Made by a program: the position numbers and the translations under genes. A stretch of 64,000 nt of DNA from contig VZRR01011463.1 of NCBI GenBank assembly GCA_013398015.1, positions 642,036-706,035 on the forward strand, read 5' to 3'. Below the pieces are notes generated by a model. The model was not told where the DNA came from. It saw nothing but the letters and a program-made list of their open reading frames with translations, and did not search any database. This DNA is from Oreocharis arfaki. Lineage: Eukaryota > Chordata > Aves > Passeriformes > Paramythiidae. Every line of letters starts with the position of its first letter. Position 1 is the stretch's first letter. This document shows, piece after piece, positions 1-12,686 of this stretch.

Positions 1-1372
1 TAGGAAGGTCTTCAAACAGAAGCAGAAGGCAAGAAATATATGAAAGTTTCCAACCAATCCATCAGGATGCTTTGTTTTGATTTTTTTCTTTGTTTTTCTT
101 CAACTGTTCCGTGCTCCGTAACAGCTGCAGCAATATCGTAGCGCTGCTGCCTGCTCCAGCACATCCAGAGGGATGCTTTGCAAATGGAGGCTCAGCTAGG
201 CTTTCTTCCGGACAGCAATTCAGCCCCTGGATCCTGGCAGCCAGTGCAGAGCTGCTGCCACGGGGCCCCACCTCATTCCCCTCAAGCCCAAAGCCTCGGC
301 TGTGCAGTGGCCACACACACAGGGAACCTGCAGTTATCTCCAGCAGCTGGAGGCTCCATCTCCTGCCACAGGTAACACGTTTCCACTCAGCCCCTGTCAC
401 CATCATATCTGGCTATATGAAGGATGTAAAACAAACTCCCACCCTTTAAAACCATTGGCTGGTCAAGTAAACAAAATCCTAGGGGTATAGAATTCTTTCA
501 CCTCCTAACTACCTATAAATATATATATATGGTATCTACCATTGATCAAAAAAATCACTCCGTAGCAGTCTATGCAGATTATGTTAATAGAAAATATTTG
601 CCTTTTGCCTGCATCATTGAAAGCTGCCAGAGTTTCCATGTAGGGATGCTTAGAATCAACTCCTAAACCACTGGCGATTGATGTCAAAAAGCTCATTTTA
701 TAAAGATTATCCAGGCTTCAAAAAATTCCAAAGAAAATTTGTGAAAACTTCAGATGAAGTGACTGCTCAGCGTTTTTGAGGATTATGCCACTTTTCCTCA
801 AACTGACATGTATTTGCAGAGGAACTTCAACTGAGAAGGCTGAAAATTTTGGTTACAAGACTTGGCCAGAATAGGAAGATAACTAAATATAATGAAAATA
901 AAAAATAGTTCTTACTCTTTCAGCCATCAGGAACATTTCAGAAGAGCCCCTTTGCCATCATGTCCAACTGAGTAAACTAGCTAGGCAGCTGTGACAGCTG
1001 ATTGCCGGGCTTCACTGAATTCGGTTCTCATTCAAGTAACTCCACAGTACGAGGATGGAAAAACAAGGCGTGCTGCTCCAAAGAAATTCAACTGCTCTCT
1101 CTGTTTCTCTGGAGATGGAGAATTATTGATAATACCTAAATACTTGGAAAACTGGGTAACTAAGGACAAACAAATGTGCACAAAAGTTTTCTATGCAATT
1201 GTGTTTTTAAAAGGTATAATATTTCCACTACGAGTGGCATTCTTCAATCACTCTGTCTGGAAATCAACCAAACTCCAGAGATTGCAGCACATCAAGTCTT
1301 TGCATAATAGAAATGATTGAATGAAGCTGGACATTTCAGTAGGTCCTTAACAAATAACTATTCAGAATAAAC

Positions 1373-1468
1373 TAAAACAAAAAACAAAACACAAAACACA
1401 TCAAAAACTAACAAAAAACCCTACAAACAAGCAAAAAAAATTACAAAACACAAAACCAAATCAAACTG
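1373..1468. repeat. A/C-rich (AAAC-type) simple sequence
   Basis: About 95 nt of plus strand made almost entirely of A and C, with repeated AAAC and ACAAAAC units and a few T residues. It shows no precise period. Confidence 0.85.
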
Positions 1469-1969
1469 AAAAGATTTACCTAAGTGTAGTTAAAAAAAAG
1501 TTTGGGGTCCAGCACTCTTACTATGCTTCCTTTCTAAAGTTACAATTATATTTTTCTTTTATGCTTAATATGTTCCCTGTGTTTTACCAAGGTGCAAAAT
1601 AAGAAAATTCTGCCCTGTAAAGGTTAAAGCTGCAGTTTCAAAGAGAGAGAGAGTAATTCGGGTGTGATACATTAGCAATCCTGTCAAGGTACTTTTGTAT
1701 TCAATTTCTAGAGACTCAGTCACTTAATATTTGAAGAAATGTATGAAATAAAAAGCTGGGGCATTTTCAATTTGCAGGTCTGGGGCAGGAGTAATGATTT
1801 GTTTTACAAGGTGTCAGAGTTCATGGACAATGAGCACAAACACCAAATGAAAATGCCTAACAAAAATATAATGAAAATGTGAATGTTTCTGTATACTAAG
1901 TTATACAGCAAAATAGGCCACAATGGTGCAACACACTGTCACACAAAAACTCTCTTATTCCAAAGACTC

Positions 1970-2024
1970 ACAAACAAAAAAAGCCCCCAAAAACACAACC
2001 AAAGAACAACAAAACAAGCAAAAG
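1970..2024. repeat. A/C-rich simple sequence
   Basis: A second short AAC/AAAC-rich tract on the plus strand, lying about 165 bp from the CR1 copy that starts at 2192 and ending against a T9 run. Confidence 0.8.
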
Positions 2025-2191
2025 ATTTTTTTTTACTTCCATACCTTCTGTGAAAGTAAAAGCTCTTCGTAACCAGAAGGCCTCTGGGAAGTATTGTGCC
2101 TATATTTCTATGAAACAAAAGAAGTTCCAGGACTGTTCCTGAGAGCAGCTATTTCCCCTTTGCTGCCTGTAAGAATCATTAAACACTTAGA

Positions 2192-2760
2192 ACAGAATAA
2201 TGGAATCATTTAGATTGGAAAATATGTTTAAGTTCATTGAGCCCAACCGTTAACCTATCACTGCCAAGTCCACCACTACACCATGTCCCTGTGTGCCACA
2301 TCTACGCACCTTCTAAATAACTCCAGTGGTGGTGATCCAACCACTTCCCTGGGCAGCCTGGTCCAACGCTTGACAACTCTTCCCACGAAGAAATTTTTCC
2401 TAACAGCCAATCTAAACCTCCACTAATGCAACTTCGGGCACTTTCCTCTTGTCCTATCACTTGTTACCTGGGAGAAGAGATCAAACCCCACCTGGGTACC
2501 TAAAACTCCTTTCAGCTAGCTGTAGACAACAAGAAGGTCACCCCTGAGCCCCCTTTTCTCCAAGTGAAACACCCCCAGCTCCTTCAGCTGCTCCTCACAG
2601 GACCTGTGCTCCAGCCCCTTCAGCAGCTCTGCTGCCCTTCTCTGGACACTCTACAGTGCCTCAATATCTTTCTTGGAGTGAGGGGCCCAGAACTGGACAC
2701 AGCACTGGAGGTGCAGCCTCACCAGTGCTGAGTACAGGGGGATGATCCCTTCCTTATTCC
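2192..2760 (-). mobile_element. CR1 LINE fragment, 5'-truncated, antisense to the plus strand
   Basis: The plus strand begins with the complement of the CR1 3' tail (AATGGAATCATTTAGATTGG), then GTCCACCACTACACCATGTC, CTTCCCTGGGCAGCCTGGTC, the ATTTTTCCTAACAGCCAATC block, and the CAGCTGCTCCTCACAGGACC and CTGGACACAGCACTGGAGGT segments. These are standard avian CR1 3'-region blocks read in reverse. The copy is about 570 bp, a typical length for a 5'-truncated insertion, and is diverged. Boundaries are approximate, especially the left end of the element near 2760. Confidence 0.92.
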
Positions 2761-5748
2761 CACAAACCAATTTCTTACCAGCCTAATGGCATAAAGAACT
2801 GAAAATAGAAACCTGAACTAGCAAACATACATGAAGAGGAAGCATAGGTTTCATACAAAGCATTCATCTGCATTTCAGCAGATCTTGTGTCTGGATCCCA
2901 TTTCCTTTGTGTAAAATTCTGAAAATATGTACCTGCAGGGTGAAGGAGTGTTTCATAAAGATTACAGTTTCTAGAATGTTAGTACTGAAATGTTCAATGC
3001 TGCAATATTGATGCATCACCCAGATATAAGAATGATCAGCTAAGAAAACAGATCTACTATGATGAAAAACCTCTTGTAACTTCTCATAAAGTAGTGACCC
3101 CTCTCCCACACCATCTACCTGAAATGACAAAAAGAGCTGCAATAACTATTAATCAGTGCTCAAGAAGAGCTTCTTATCTTCTTTCTTTTAGTCATTGTTG
3201 TGGCAGCCATTACCAAAGTGCAGAGGTTCCAAAATGCCTGATTATTTTTCCTGAGATCTTCGGCAAGTTAAGCCCAGTGCAACTGTACTGGTGAAAAACA
3301 GGAAGAGTTGCTGTGAAAGGCACAGGCTGAGAATTTCCATTTCATCTGCTAGTTCTCATAAACTTTTGCAGCTAAACAGCTTAAGAACAACACCTTGTAA
3401 AATTTACTATGAACATGCTACCAGAGTAAAACAAAGAAGGCGCCTACAGAACTCTGACCATTGAAAACAAAATCACAATTAGTATCTTCCCAGAGGAGCT
3501 ATGAAGATTCACAGCAGCTGAGAATCTGGCCTTGACCATTGGCCTGAAAGGCTGAATTGAAACCAGCAGCACTTCCCAGACAATTTTGCCTGGTCCCTGT
3601 GAGTTCATTTTAACCTAAGATGAAAAATAGTGTTAATTCATTTTAAAGATGTGACATTTTGCAGACTTAAATGCAAGGTTACACTTTTCCACTGTCTTGC
3701 ACAAATATGGCTACACCCTTTGGAAGAACATCCCCCTTTTTCTGAATAACCAGTTAAAGCAATACATTATGTTTTATTTTCTTGAACAGATGCCCAGCAA
3801 GTCTGTATAAGCACAGAAGTGCTAGTTTGGAAAACAATGTATCCTAAAGCAGAGGGATTTTGCATTTGGGTTAATCATTATAGTACAGATTTCTTTTGCA
3901 AAGAGACACCTTTACCTGAGTTCTCTGGTTATTCTGGAGCATGTTCTGTTCATGCAAAACATCTGCAAAATTACTTATCAGTCTTTAAAGCCAATTTTGG
4001 GGAAGAAAATAATACACGGAGGTTTTATTCCACTGACAAGAAGTGGTTGTACACTAAACATGTTTAAATTTAATTCTGTATAAAGGAGCTAAAAACATAG
4101 CATATTTTATTGTTCCAAATTTTTATTAATATGAACTAGCGTAAAATACTTCACACATGAAAGCACAAAAAAATCTCTCACATGGAAATTAGGAACAAAA
4201 TCATCCCATGCACACTTTCTATCCCAGTGGAGTTTATGAATCTGAACATGTGTCTATCAGTGTCAGCCTTTAATATTTTCCATCACTGACTCTAAGTTCT
4301 CATAAGTAGCCTGCAACCAGAAATCCTAACTCTTGGGTAGAAAAGAATCACAAATCCGTCTATTATTCACTCTGAAAATGAGAAGATAAACTGGAAAAAC
4401 TCTTGTATGGTATTCAAGAATCTTTATCACCAAGAATTGCAGACAAATGGCAGGGGAAGCAGGATGAATTATGAGAGGCAGGACACAACTTTAACTGAAA
4501 AGGTTGAAAAGCTGTGGAAACTACTGGCCTTCTCTCTTGAGTAGCATACATTTTCCTAGTTCCACATAATATTTCAAAACTTATTCCCTTTGGTCACCTC
4601 AGAGGCTTGGCCTCCCTCTGAATTCTCTTAATCCTTTCTGCACAGAGGAATGATACCTTCAACTCTTGAAGAAAGCACATCTGCAGGGCTTTCAAGTGTC
4701 ATGGAAACCAGACACAAATTTCAACTACTAGTCATTCTTTCATTCTCTTCTAACATTAAAGATGCATACAGTCACATCCTTATAACTTCAACCTCCATCT
4801 CACCTAAAAAGAAATAGAAATTTCTTGGCTCAAAGAGAAAACATATTCTTCCTGACACAGCCACATACAGAGCCAAAAAAACCCTTGCAAAGAGTTCTCC
4901 CAAACACCTCAACCATAAGGACAGACAAGCAAAAGAACACTGGCTGGCTCTTGGACAATCTAGAACGATTTTTAACAGAGAATGAGAGACTCCTGTAAGA
5001 AACAACTAAATCTCCCATGTCTTAAATTGTCCTGCCACCATGCCATAACCCACACATTTTTTTACACTGGAAATAGGGAAAAAGAAAGGCCATTCCTTGT
5101 CTTGAAGTTGAACTCTCTTGTGCCAAAGCAGAGCTCATGTCAGAGAACTCAAACACTGTCATTCTCTGTATATGGTCCAAGCAAACCTCTGCTGCCTGAG
5201 AGAGAGGCAGATTTTTACTGCCCTCTCTCAAAACATCACCCTGAAACATTATTTTCTTTTTATTTCCTAACATAGAACTTCATTAAATATGAAGAAAACC
5301 ATGGCAGCAGATTCTCAGTTAGAGAAAATTGCCATCCTTTCACTAGAGTCACTGGATTTCCTGTTGCACTGAAAGGAGAACATGAACGTTCCCAGAATTC
5401 CAAATGCATTAAAATAATTTCAACTTTCTGTAAATCAAGACACACATTGCTTGAGCAGGAGTTGAGAGGAAAGGGTGAAACCCACAAGATTTGTCAAGGA
5501 GGAAATAATTTCACTCAAAGTGACCTTGCAACTGCGAACGCCAAGAATTTTGGTGTGGGGAAACTCCAGTTATCATGTCTACTGCTGTTCATCCTCTGCC
5601 TGCTTTGAGAAGCAGAATTCCTGCGTGGAGATAACACAGTCTCACAGACACGCTTGAGCCTTCTGCTGGGAGAGAGTGTTCATAGAAGCACAGACTCGCG
5701 ATAAACTGCTCCTGCAGGAAACCTTTGATATAATGGGGCCAGTAGCAG

Positions 5749-5767
5749 CCCCACCCCACCCCACCCC
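5749..5767. repeat. CCCCA pentanucleotide microsatellite
   Basis: Nearly four units of CCCCA directly to the left of a 51-bp tandem duplication. On the transcribed (minus) sense strand it reads TGGGG, with several G4 runs. Confidence 0.9.
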
Positions 5768-5776
5768 TGCTGTGTG

Positions 5777-5871
5777 CTAGGACGAACTAAGCCTAACAGA
5801 GCCTATATCCATGAGTGTCTCTTTTCACTGGGATGAACTGAGCCTAATGGAGCTGTGACTCTGTGTGTCTC
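5777..5871. repeat. Imperfect tandem duplication, period 51 bp
   Basis: Unit 1 (5777-5821) opens CTAGGACGAACTAAGCCTAA and unit 2 (5828-5871) opens CTGGGATGAACTGAGCCTAA; both end in GTGTCTC. The offset is 51 bp. Differences are scattered transitions plus a small indel, so the duplication is not recent. No known repeat family is recognised. Confidence 0.8.
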
Positions 5872-8561
5872 AGCTGCCTGGTGTTAGCGAGGTAATGAAA
5901 CAAATCTACTCTTCGCATTTCAGCTGTGGCTTTGTGGTTGCCCTGGTTACCTGTATGTATCGATTCACACAGTGGGCCACGCGTTACTCAGCGTGTGTCA
6001 CAGGCCCGTGGTACACCCTGAGGAGCAAGCTGGAAAACAGTTACCTATTCCTGTTGCCATATCTTGTACTCTACAAGAAATTTATTCCTCTTCTTGTGAG
6101 AAAATAGAAAACTAAGCAATTTCAAGCCATGCTGTTGCTGGTTCACAGGTTTGTACTAAGTTTTCCAGCTCTATCAGTAACACGTACATTCATCTAGAAA
6201 CACCAAGGCATGTCACCAAACACAGGTGTAAAAAACGCTTTTGAAAGAGAAAAATGTTCTGTCCCCATTATTATAATCCAGAGGGCAGGATTGCTGCTCT
6301 CCTTAACTTGAAGAGCACCACGGGATTTAAAGCCACAGAGAGTGTGACCCTACAGGCTATAAATAGCCTTCATCTTCCACAAACATCAGCATGTGCACCT
6401 AAACTGCAGGGATTCTCTCCCAGCATTTAGTGCTACTCTTGGCTGTACCCTGCCTCCGTCCCGAAGAAGAATCAGAATATATGCCACAGTACTTGCTTCT
6501 TACTGGAAAGGGCCCTGGACATTTGGGCAAGTAGGAAACCACAACACACTCCAACATACGGACTTTTGGGAGACTGGGACTGGTAGCACTTTATGGAACT
6601 CATTGGATTCCTGGTTTCAATTTCATCAGGAAGAAAAACAGGAAGCTAACTCAGACTGGAGACTCTTGGTCTGAAACAAAGGCAAGTCCTTACAAAAGAA
6701 TTCCTGCAGAAATAACCTAGAAGCTCCTCTGGGGAGAGATCTCCATTTTCCTTTACATGGAAAAAATAATAGGTGAAAAATGCACAAAAAGAAACTCAGG
6801 CAGGAAAAGGCCTGTGCTCCTCACCACATAATATACCTATTTCATCTAGCAGTGTCATCTTGCAACATGCATGTTTGGAAATCAGCTATTCCCACAGCAG
6901 TATCTGAATTTCCAACATGGAAATTCATGAAATGCATGACGAAAGCTGTCAGAAGCAGCTAGACAGTCCCTGAATAATTGTAACATTTCCCACAGGGAAG
7001 AGAGTCTGCAAATCTGTACTGGCATAAAGAGTATGTCAGACGCACCAAGAAGAATAAAAAGAAATTAATTACCTCCCTGATACTCTGATGCTCTTCACTT
7101 GATCTCTAGACAACCTAACATTGAAGCTGTCAGACTGTTCAAGCGAACACTGGAAATTCATGTAATCTGGGATCTTTCTCCAACTCAAGCTTGCTGATTT
7201 GATTTTTAAACACTTTTTCTTCCTATCTAAACACATCTGCATTTGGAGAAACAGACTGGTAGCCGTTTTTTAGATTTTACACACAGATTACATTAGAGCA
7301 GTGGAAGTGCTCTGAACATGGGGACTAAAAGACGATGGATTAAAAGCCCTCAAGGATCCTGTGACTCTGCAGATCTGGTCTTGAATAGAAAGAAGACACT
7401 ATTGCAGAACCTGAGTGAGTTCTGTCCAGAGGTCAAATAGGAGAATATTCCAAATACAAGAAAACAAACCAAAAAATCTCCCTTCCTAGCTATTGCATCT
7501 CTTCTTCCCAGGCCCTCAGAAACCAGAAGAACAGAGTGAAAAAGAGCCCAGAAGCATGCTGAAACACAACGTACTACCTTTGGGAAGTTCGATTTTGAAA
7601 TTTATAAACCTTTATTGCAAAACGAAAAAATACAGGACTTTAACTACCTGATCACAGCAGATACTTCCAGGTCCCAGAATCTTAGTTTTTTCCTTTCAAA
7701 AGATACTGGATTTTGTCAACTGAAAATGTTTTGTAATTTGTCAAGGTAAAATATCATCACACCTGTTTAAATCTTAACAAATTCAGATAGCAATCATATC
7801 TGCACTGATTGTTGAGCTGATTATTACTGATAATCTTCCTCCTCAGAAGCACTCAGGAATCAAAACCACATGCCCCAGGCTACAATCTGTCATCTCTCAT
7901 AAAAATAAAAATGACCGTGTTTAGAGAGATCTTAAGGGAGAAAAATCACTGCGTGTTCTGTAGTTCTGGGAATACGTGACAGGCAGAAACTTGCGATGCC
8001 TTAACCTGTGGCTGAAGCTGATTTACAACCAGTGGAGCTTCAATTTACTTCCAAATGAATAGGAAGTATTTGACACACACAGAGGAAAAAACTGAAACCT
8101 CAGAAGAGGAGAACATTCTGAGAGTTTCAGTGCTGTCTTTTCACTGCTCTGTCCAGAGCCCTTGCCACGGAGACAGCTTGAATTTTGGCCTGTAAAACAA
8201 GCAGATGGTTCCTGAGCTGCTCAATGGTCTCAAGGTAGAAACAGCTCAACTTCAGAGACAGCGTTAAGAGCTGGCCAGGAGCTGTGAACCCCTGGCTTGG
8301 CTCTTTTTTTGTTTTGCTGTGCCCTTAGCTGTTTTATTTCCCTCTGCTTCTGCAAGCTTAAAGAAGTTAGCCGTATGTGACAGGTGACTGTATTTAAACA
8401 GAGGATGCTTTCTTTCTTGTGTTTTCTTCACAAATAAGGCTTCAAATAGCCTGTGACAAAGAAAGGTTAGGAAATACACAGCCATAAATCTTTTTGGAAT
8501 TTCCTATTTTAAAAGGTATATGTCATGTTACACTTTCTTAGCAAACTGGAAGAATACTTAC

Positions 8562-8597
8562 TGTCAGTCCTTGTTCCCCTGGTTTTCCCGGCTCACC
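8562..8597 (-). CDS. COL25A1: Collagen alpha-1(XXV) exon, COL2 domain, GEPGKPGEQGLT (36 nt)
   Basis: On the minus strand the acceptor TTTTTTATTCAAAG is followed by twelve codons, GEP-GKP-GEQ-GLT, and a consensus donor GTAAGT. Human COL25A1 as I recall it has GEPGKPGEQGLM at this point. It is the last exon I can find in transcript order; the next expected COL2 exon (GPLGPPGQKG in human) is not visible in the remaining 8.5 kb to the left edge, so it probably lies outside the window. Phase 0 at both ends. Confidence 0.96.
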
Positions 8598-11500
8598 CTT
8601 TGAATAAAAAAAGGAGTGAATAATTTCAGCAACATGTCTTAAATTCAGTCTTCTTTCCAGTAATAAAGTATCTTAAAAATTCTTAAACAGCTATGGCAGC
8701 TGACATTAAATAACATTATGACATTAAACATATTACTTTTTTGCTTTTTAACCTGGTAGTCCAAATCACAGACATCTTAGGAAGTACTGCTTCACAGTCA
8801 TGCAATGGTACAGTTCTCAAGGCAAGAGCTAGGTGTTGGTGTTTTGACTCTGTCCCTTGGTTCCAAACATAACATTCCACTCCGCAGTGCTAAAGGACAC
8901 GGAGAAAGGTTATTTTCATGTATGTGCTGTATCCCACAGTTTATATATTCCAGGATTACTGTCCTGTGTCATCACCTCAGTCAGCAGGCATAATTTACTG
9001 CTGTCAATTACCATGTTCCATAAAACCATGAATATTGGTATTTTGAAGCATACAATAATTACTCAGCTGTTAAGTACCGAGACTGGCTTTCAAAATGGCA
9101 ACCCATCATTTTTCCAATGTATTCTCTTTCTGAGGACACAACTCCACATAAAGTCAGAATCTACCTTCTCCCCTTTTTCCCCATATGAACACATACATCT
9201 GTCTGTAGAGACAGCAAAACATATCAGTCATACAATGCAGGCTAAAAATACATATTCGAAAAAACCCAGAGCTCCTATCATTTTAGTGGTCTGGTTTATA
9301 CATCATTCCCTTGAAAACCCAACAGAGCATAGGGCAGTCCATGCACTATTGTATCAGCACAGCTGCAGGGTCTTCTTTAGCAGCCTTGTCATAAAAGAAA
9401 GCCTGTCATAAAATTGATGAGAACAGTTTTGATGTCGTTGTTCTTGGCAGCTGAAGAGAATCAGAACTGCTTCCCTGGGTATGTGTGCGTTGCACTCAGA
9501 AGCAAACACACAGCATCTGCAAACACACCAAGATAACTGGGAGAAAGAAGCCATGGAGGCACAGGTGTTTGGCTGGTCATTGCCCCAAAACACCACTTTA
9601 CATCTGTGGCAACTGTAAACCTTCTTTGTTGAGAAGGACAGGCTGAAGAGAACCCCTGCTTTGTCTAACCCTGCAAAGGAGGCAATGTCTGCCTAGTGGT
9701 CATTGGTCACTGCAGGGACATTCTCCTACAGCTGCGTGATGCTGCAACGTCCCAACTCATAGCACAGTGCAGCTGCCGTTTTCAGCTCAGTAGCTCAAAG
9801 GTCCACACAAGTCTTTACCTCAAAGACAAAGCTGTCCTTAGGTCTCAGCTAAGCTTTCCCTTTGCAGCTCTCCTATTTGACTGTATATCACACAGCCATG
9901 GAGGAATAAGTCTTTTGAGGATCAGGAACATTAGCCTGAGGGTGCAGAACAGTAGTGAGCGGTAGCAAACTGGATGGTTTCTACCTGAGTGCTTGTTTGT
10001 TTCTGATTCTAAAGCAGTATTATGAACTGATTTTCCATAATGTTATAGGGCTTAAGATAGCCACAGCTTAAAAACTATAAAAAGAAACTCTCTCTTGCCA
10101 TCTAAAGTCAAAATCACTACAGAACTATTATAAAATGGAATGACCTCATTGCATAAAATGCATGACTTTCCTGTTATGAGAAACAATAATGATCCCTTTG
10201 CTTAAAAGCACAAAGCAACACGCAGCCACACTGTAATCAGCAAGGCCAGCTGATTTCTGCCAGCCCCATGTATGTGAGTTATTAAAACACTCGCGCTGCA
10301 GTCAGAAATGGATTCTGGTTTCAGTCTTGCCCTTGCTAGATCAAACCAGCATCAACTCTGCTGATCACAGTCCATTTAACCCCAATAAAAGAACACAAGG
10401 GAGACCCAGAAGAGGTCCAAGGCCTTATGTGCCACAGGATTAACAAGAAAGACAAGACTGCCCAAGTAAAGCATCGCAATGAGAGCTACAGACTTTTAAT
10501 GTCATAAACTTTGACCTAGAACTTGTGAGAGAAGTAGTGGTAAAAAATCAAGCCAAAACAACAACAGCAGCAGCAGCCCTAGAGGCCTGGAGGTCTCAAC
10601 TGGCCAGCTTTGCTGGATTTTTGCAGGAAATTTTAGCAGCATCTTACTATTATCATGCTACATTACATTTAGACAGTTTATACCTGAATAGGGTTAGAAC
10701 AGGAGTGTAGGTATTTTCTTTCTTGGTTTTGCCTAAAAAGGCCCTGAAGGAAAAAAATATGCCTTCCTCTCCTGGCCTCATGTAACAACCTATGCTTTTC
10801 CTTCAAGAAACCAGTTTCTGCTTCCACTGCTGGTCCTCACCTTGCTGGTTCCCCATGTGTCTTCTTGGGCACTATCTTTACTTGTCATGCTTGTGAAGGT
10901 GTGTGTGCATCTGTACATGTGCCACTTCAGTTTTCATGCCTCCCTCCTGTCTGTGATTCCATGTCCACACTGATAACACTGTGGCATTCACAGTGGAAAG
11001 AGAGATACTTCTTTCAAAGGAATAAAAATTAAGAAGGCCACAAAATATAAAACCAAAATCAAACGCATACTTTGCTAAAATGTCATGTGTTTGGGCATCT
11101 GTTTAAAAAGTGTGGGATTGATCCTGTGCCTAAAACAAACAATACACAATATACTGGATTCTGCTGCTTGTCCTAATGAAATAGAGGGGCTGAGCCAAAG
11201 AAAATGGTACTGTTCTTCTTGTATAGAGATGCTAAAATCTAATTCCAAAATTCATCATAACTTAGGCAGCTTTAGCAGTTTATTACTTTATTCCATGGCT
11301 TTTGAGGTTAAACCATTAAAAAGTGAGAAGTCAAGCACATCCACACTACGAGGCCTCAAATTCAGCTTTATCTCGAAGTTTGAATAGAAACATTTATTAC
11401 TCGTGGAGAGGGGCAGACTCTCCTCACACAGCTATTAAACATCCCTGAGCAACTGAGAAACCTTAGAAAGTGTGGGGAAACTGCCAGGGGTGGGAGGCAA

Positions 11501-11697
11501 GGAACCTTGGTGTTACTTCTGGCCCTGCTACACACTTGCTCCGTGCGTGTGGGACTTGGGGTACACCATGAAATCTGCCGGTGGTTCAGCTACCACGTGT
11601 CTTACCTGCCGATCTTACCTCAGAAAACGTCTTTGAAACAACGCTGGCATACACTGGAGAGAAATGTGGACACCAAGGCTGCAACAGCCTAACTCAC
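8598..11697 (-). other. COL25A1: COL25A1 intron (3100 nt)
   Basis: Intron between the 108-nt and 36-nt COL2 exons. It includes an open frame of 184 codons on the plus strand (8857-9411) that shows no recognisable domain and is probably fortuitous, and a short CAR-type trinucleotide run near 10559-10577. No repeat family is recognised. Confidence 0.9.
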
Positions 11698-11805
11698 CGT
11701 TAAGCCAGGCATCCCACGAGGACCATCTTTGCCAGTATCTCCTGGGGGACCTCTGGGTCCTGGTGGCCCTGGAGGTCCAGGGGGTCCAGCTTGTCCTTGG
11801 TCCCC
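11698..11805 (-). CDS. COL25A1: Collagen alpha-1(XXV) exon, start of COL2 domain (108 nt, 12 triplets)
   Basis: Twelve uninterrupted triplets start GDQGQAGPP, pass through a proline-rich GPPGPPGPR core and GDTGKD, and end GPRGMPGLT. The acceptor is TTGTTGGTTTAG and the donor GTGAGT. At 108 nt it is twice the classical 54-nt fibrillar collagen exon and is the largest coding exon here. The sequence follows human COL25A1 as I recall it closely; the last triplet is GLT where human has GVP. Proline-rich GPP triplets are expected to be hydroxylated and to nucleate and stabilise the triple helix. It follows the NC2 exon after a short 881-nt intron. Confidence 0.97.
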
Positions 11806-12686
11806 CTAAACCAACAAAAAACTCATCACAAGTTTGCTTTACAGGCATCAACCACAGAAAAACAAGTCAATTTACCCATAGAGAGTGCAAGACAGGCTGG
11901 AAGAAGCTGCCATGAACTGGACAGTGACTTCTTCACTGCTTATGGCAGAAACAGCACTTTGCCTTGAAGACCAGCAGTTCGTATCTGTCTGGTGCAATCA
12001 GCCACAGAGCAGAAGGTTCAGGTTCCAAACTGCTTCTCTTGCCATAGCACGTATGCCAAAATTTGGGATAGTCTCGAAATATTTTACTCATCTAGTTCTC
12101 CAGAGCAAGTGACTGTTTTCGATAAGCATCTGTTTGCTTCATGATTTGCATAATCATAACAAAGCAAGGCGAAAAAGAAAAGTCGCATCCGAGAATATAC
12201 AGATTTGCACAGCAGTTTTCCAAGCCCATGAATGATATATGGGCAGATTTCAAAACCAAGCACGGAAAATAACTGCTTTTTCATGAAGTTGTACATAATT
12301 TTCCATCTGTTTTGGGAGGCTGTTTTATAGTCACAATTAGCTAACTCTCTTCATTTTACCTATTAACTTGCAAAAGTCAATTTTCAAGAGAGTTGTAAAA
12401 ATGTATTACCTTCCCCTCTAAAAAAAGAAAAGACACCCCAAAAGGGTGCTTTAGTTATTTCCAGCACATCACTGCAAACCACTGGAAAAAGCTGCTGGCA
12501 TCTCAAATATGGATCACTTAGCAAAGCCACCCATAGTCTTTTAACTGTTAATATCATTAGCAGTTGCTTAATTTCAAAGCATTTTTAAATTAATAACCTG
12601 CTATAAGAAGGCATCTGACAAAAAGGTACAGCAAAGAGTAAACTGAATGTAAAGAAGAACCAGACTCCAGCGAGATGAAGCACTAC
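11806..12686 (-). other. COL25A1: COL25A1 intron (881 nt)
   Basis: Intron between the NC2 exon and the first COL2 exon. It opens with the weak donor GTAGTG and ends in a T-rich acceptor, TTGTTGGTTTAG. Nothing else is recognised in it. Confidence 0.93.

Larger units (their letters stand above)
1..8561 (-). other. COL25A1: COL25A1 intron downstream of the GEPGKPGEQGLT exon (incomplete)
   Basis: This stretch contains no exon I can support on either strand. It holds a CR1 fragment (2192-2760), two A/C-rich simple-sequence tracts (1373-1468 and 1970-2024), a short CCCCA repeat (5749-5767) and a 51-bp imperfect tandem duplication (5777-5871). Assignment to an intron follows from the open 3' side of the gene. 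Scanning for Gly-X-Y blocks flanked by AG and GT on the minus strand found none. Confidence 0.8.

Noticed and set aside
12411..12420. 6 or 8-nt exon (GGG AAG) between a T-rich AG and GTAATA
   Set aside because: It would lie in the intron between COL1 and NC2, is too short to give meaning, and T-rich AG plus GT pairs occur by chance.
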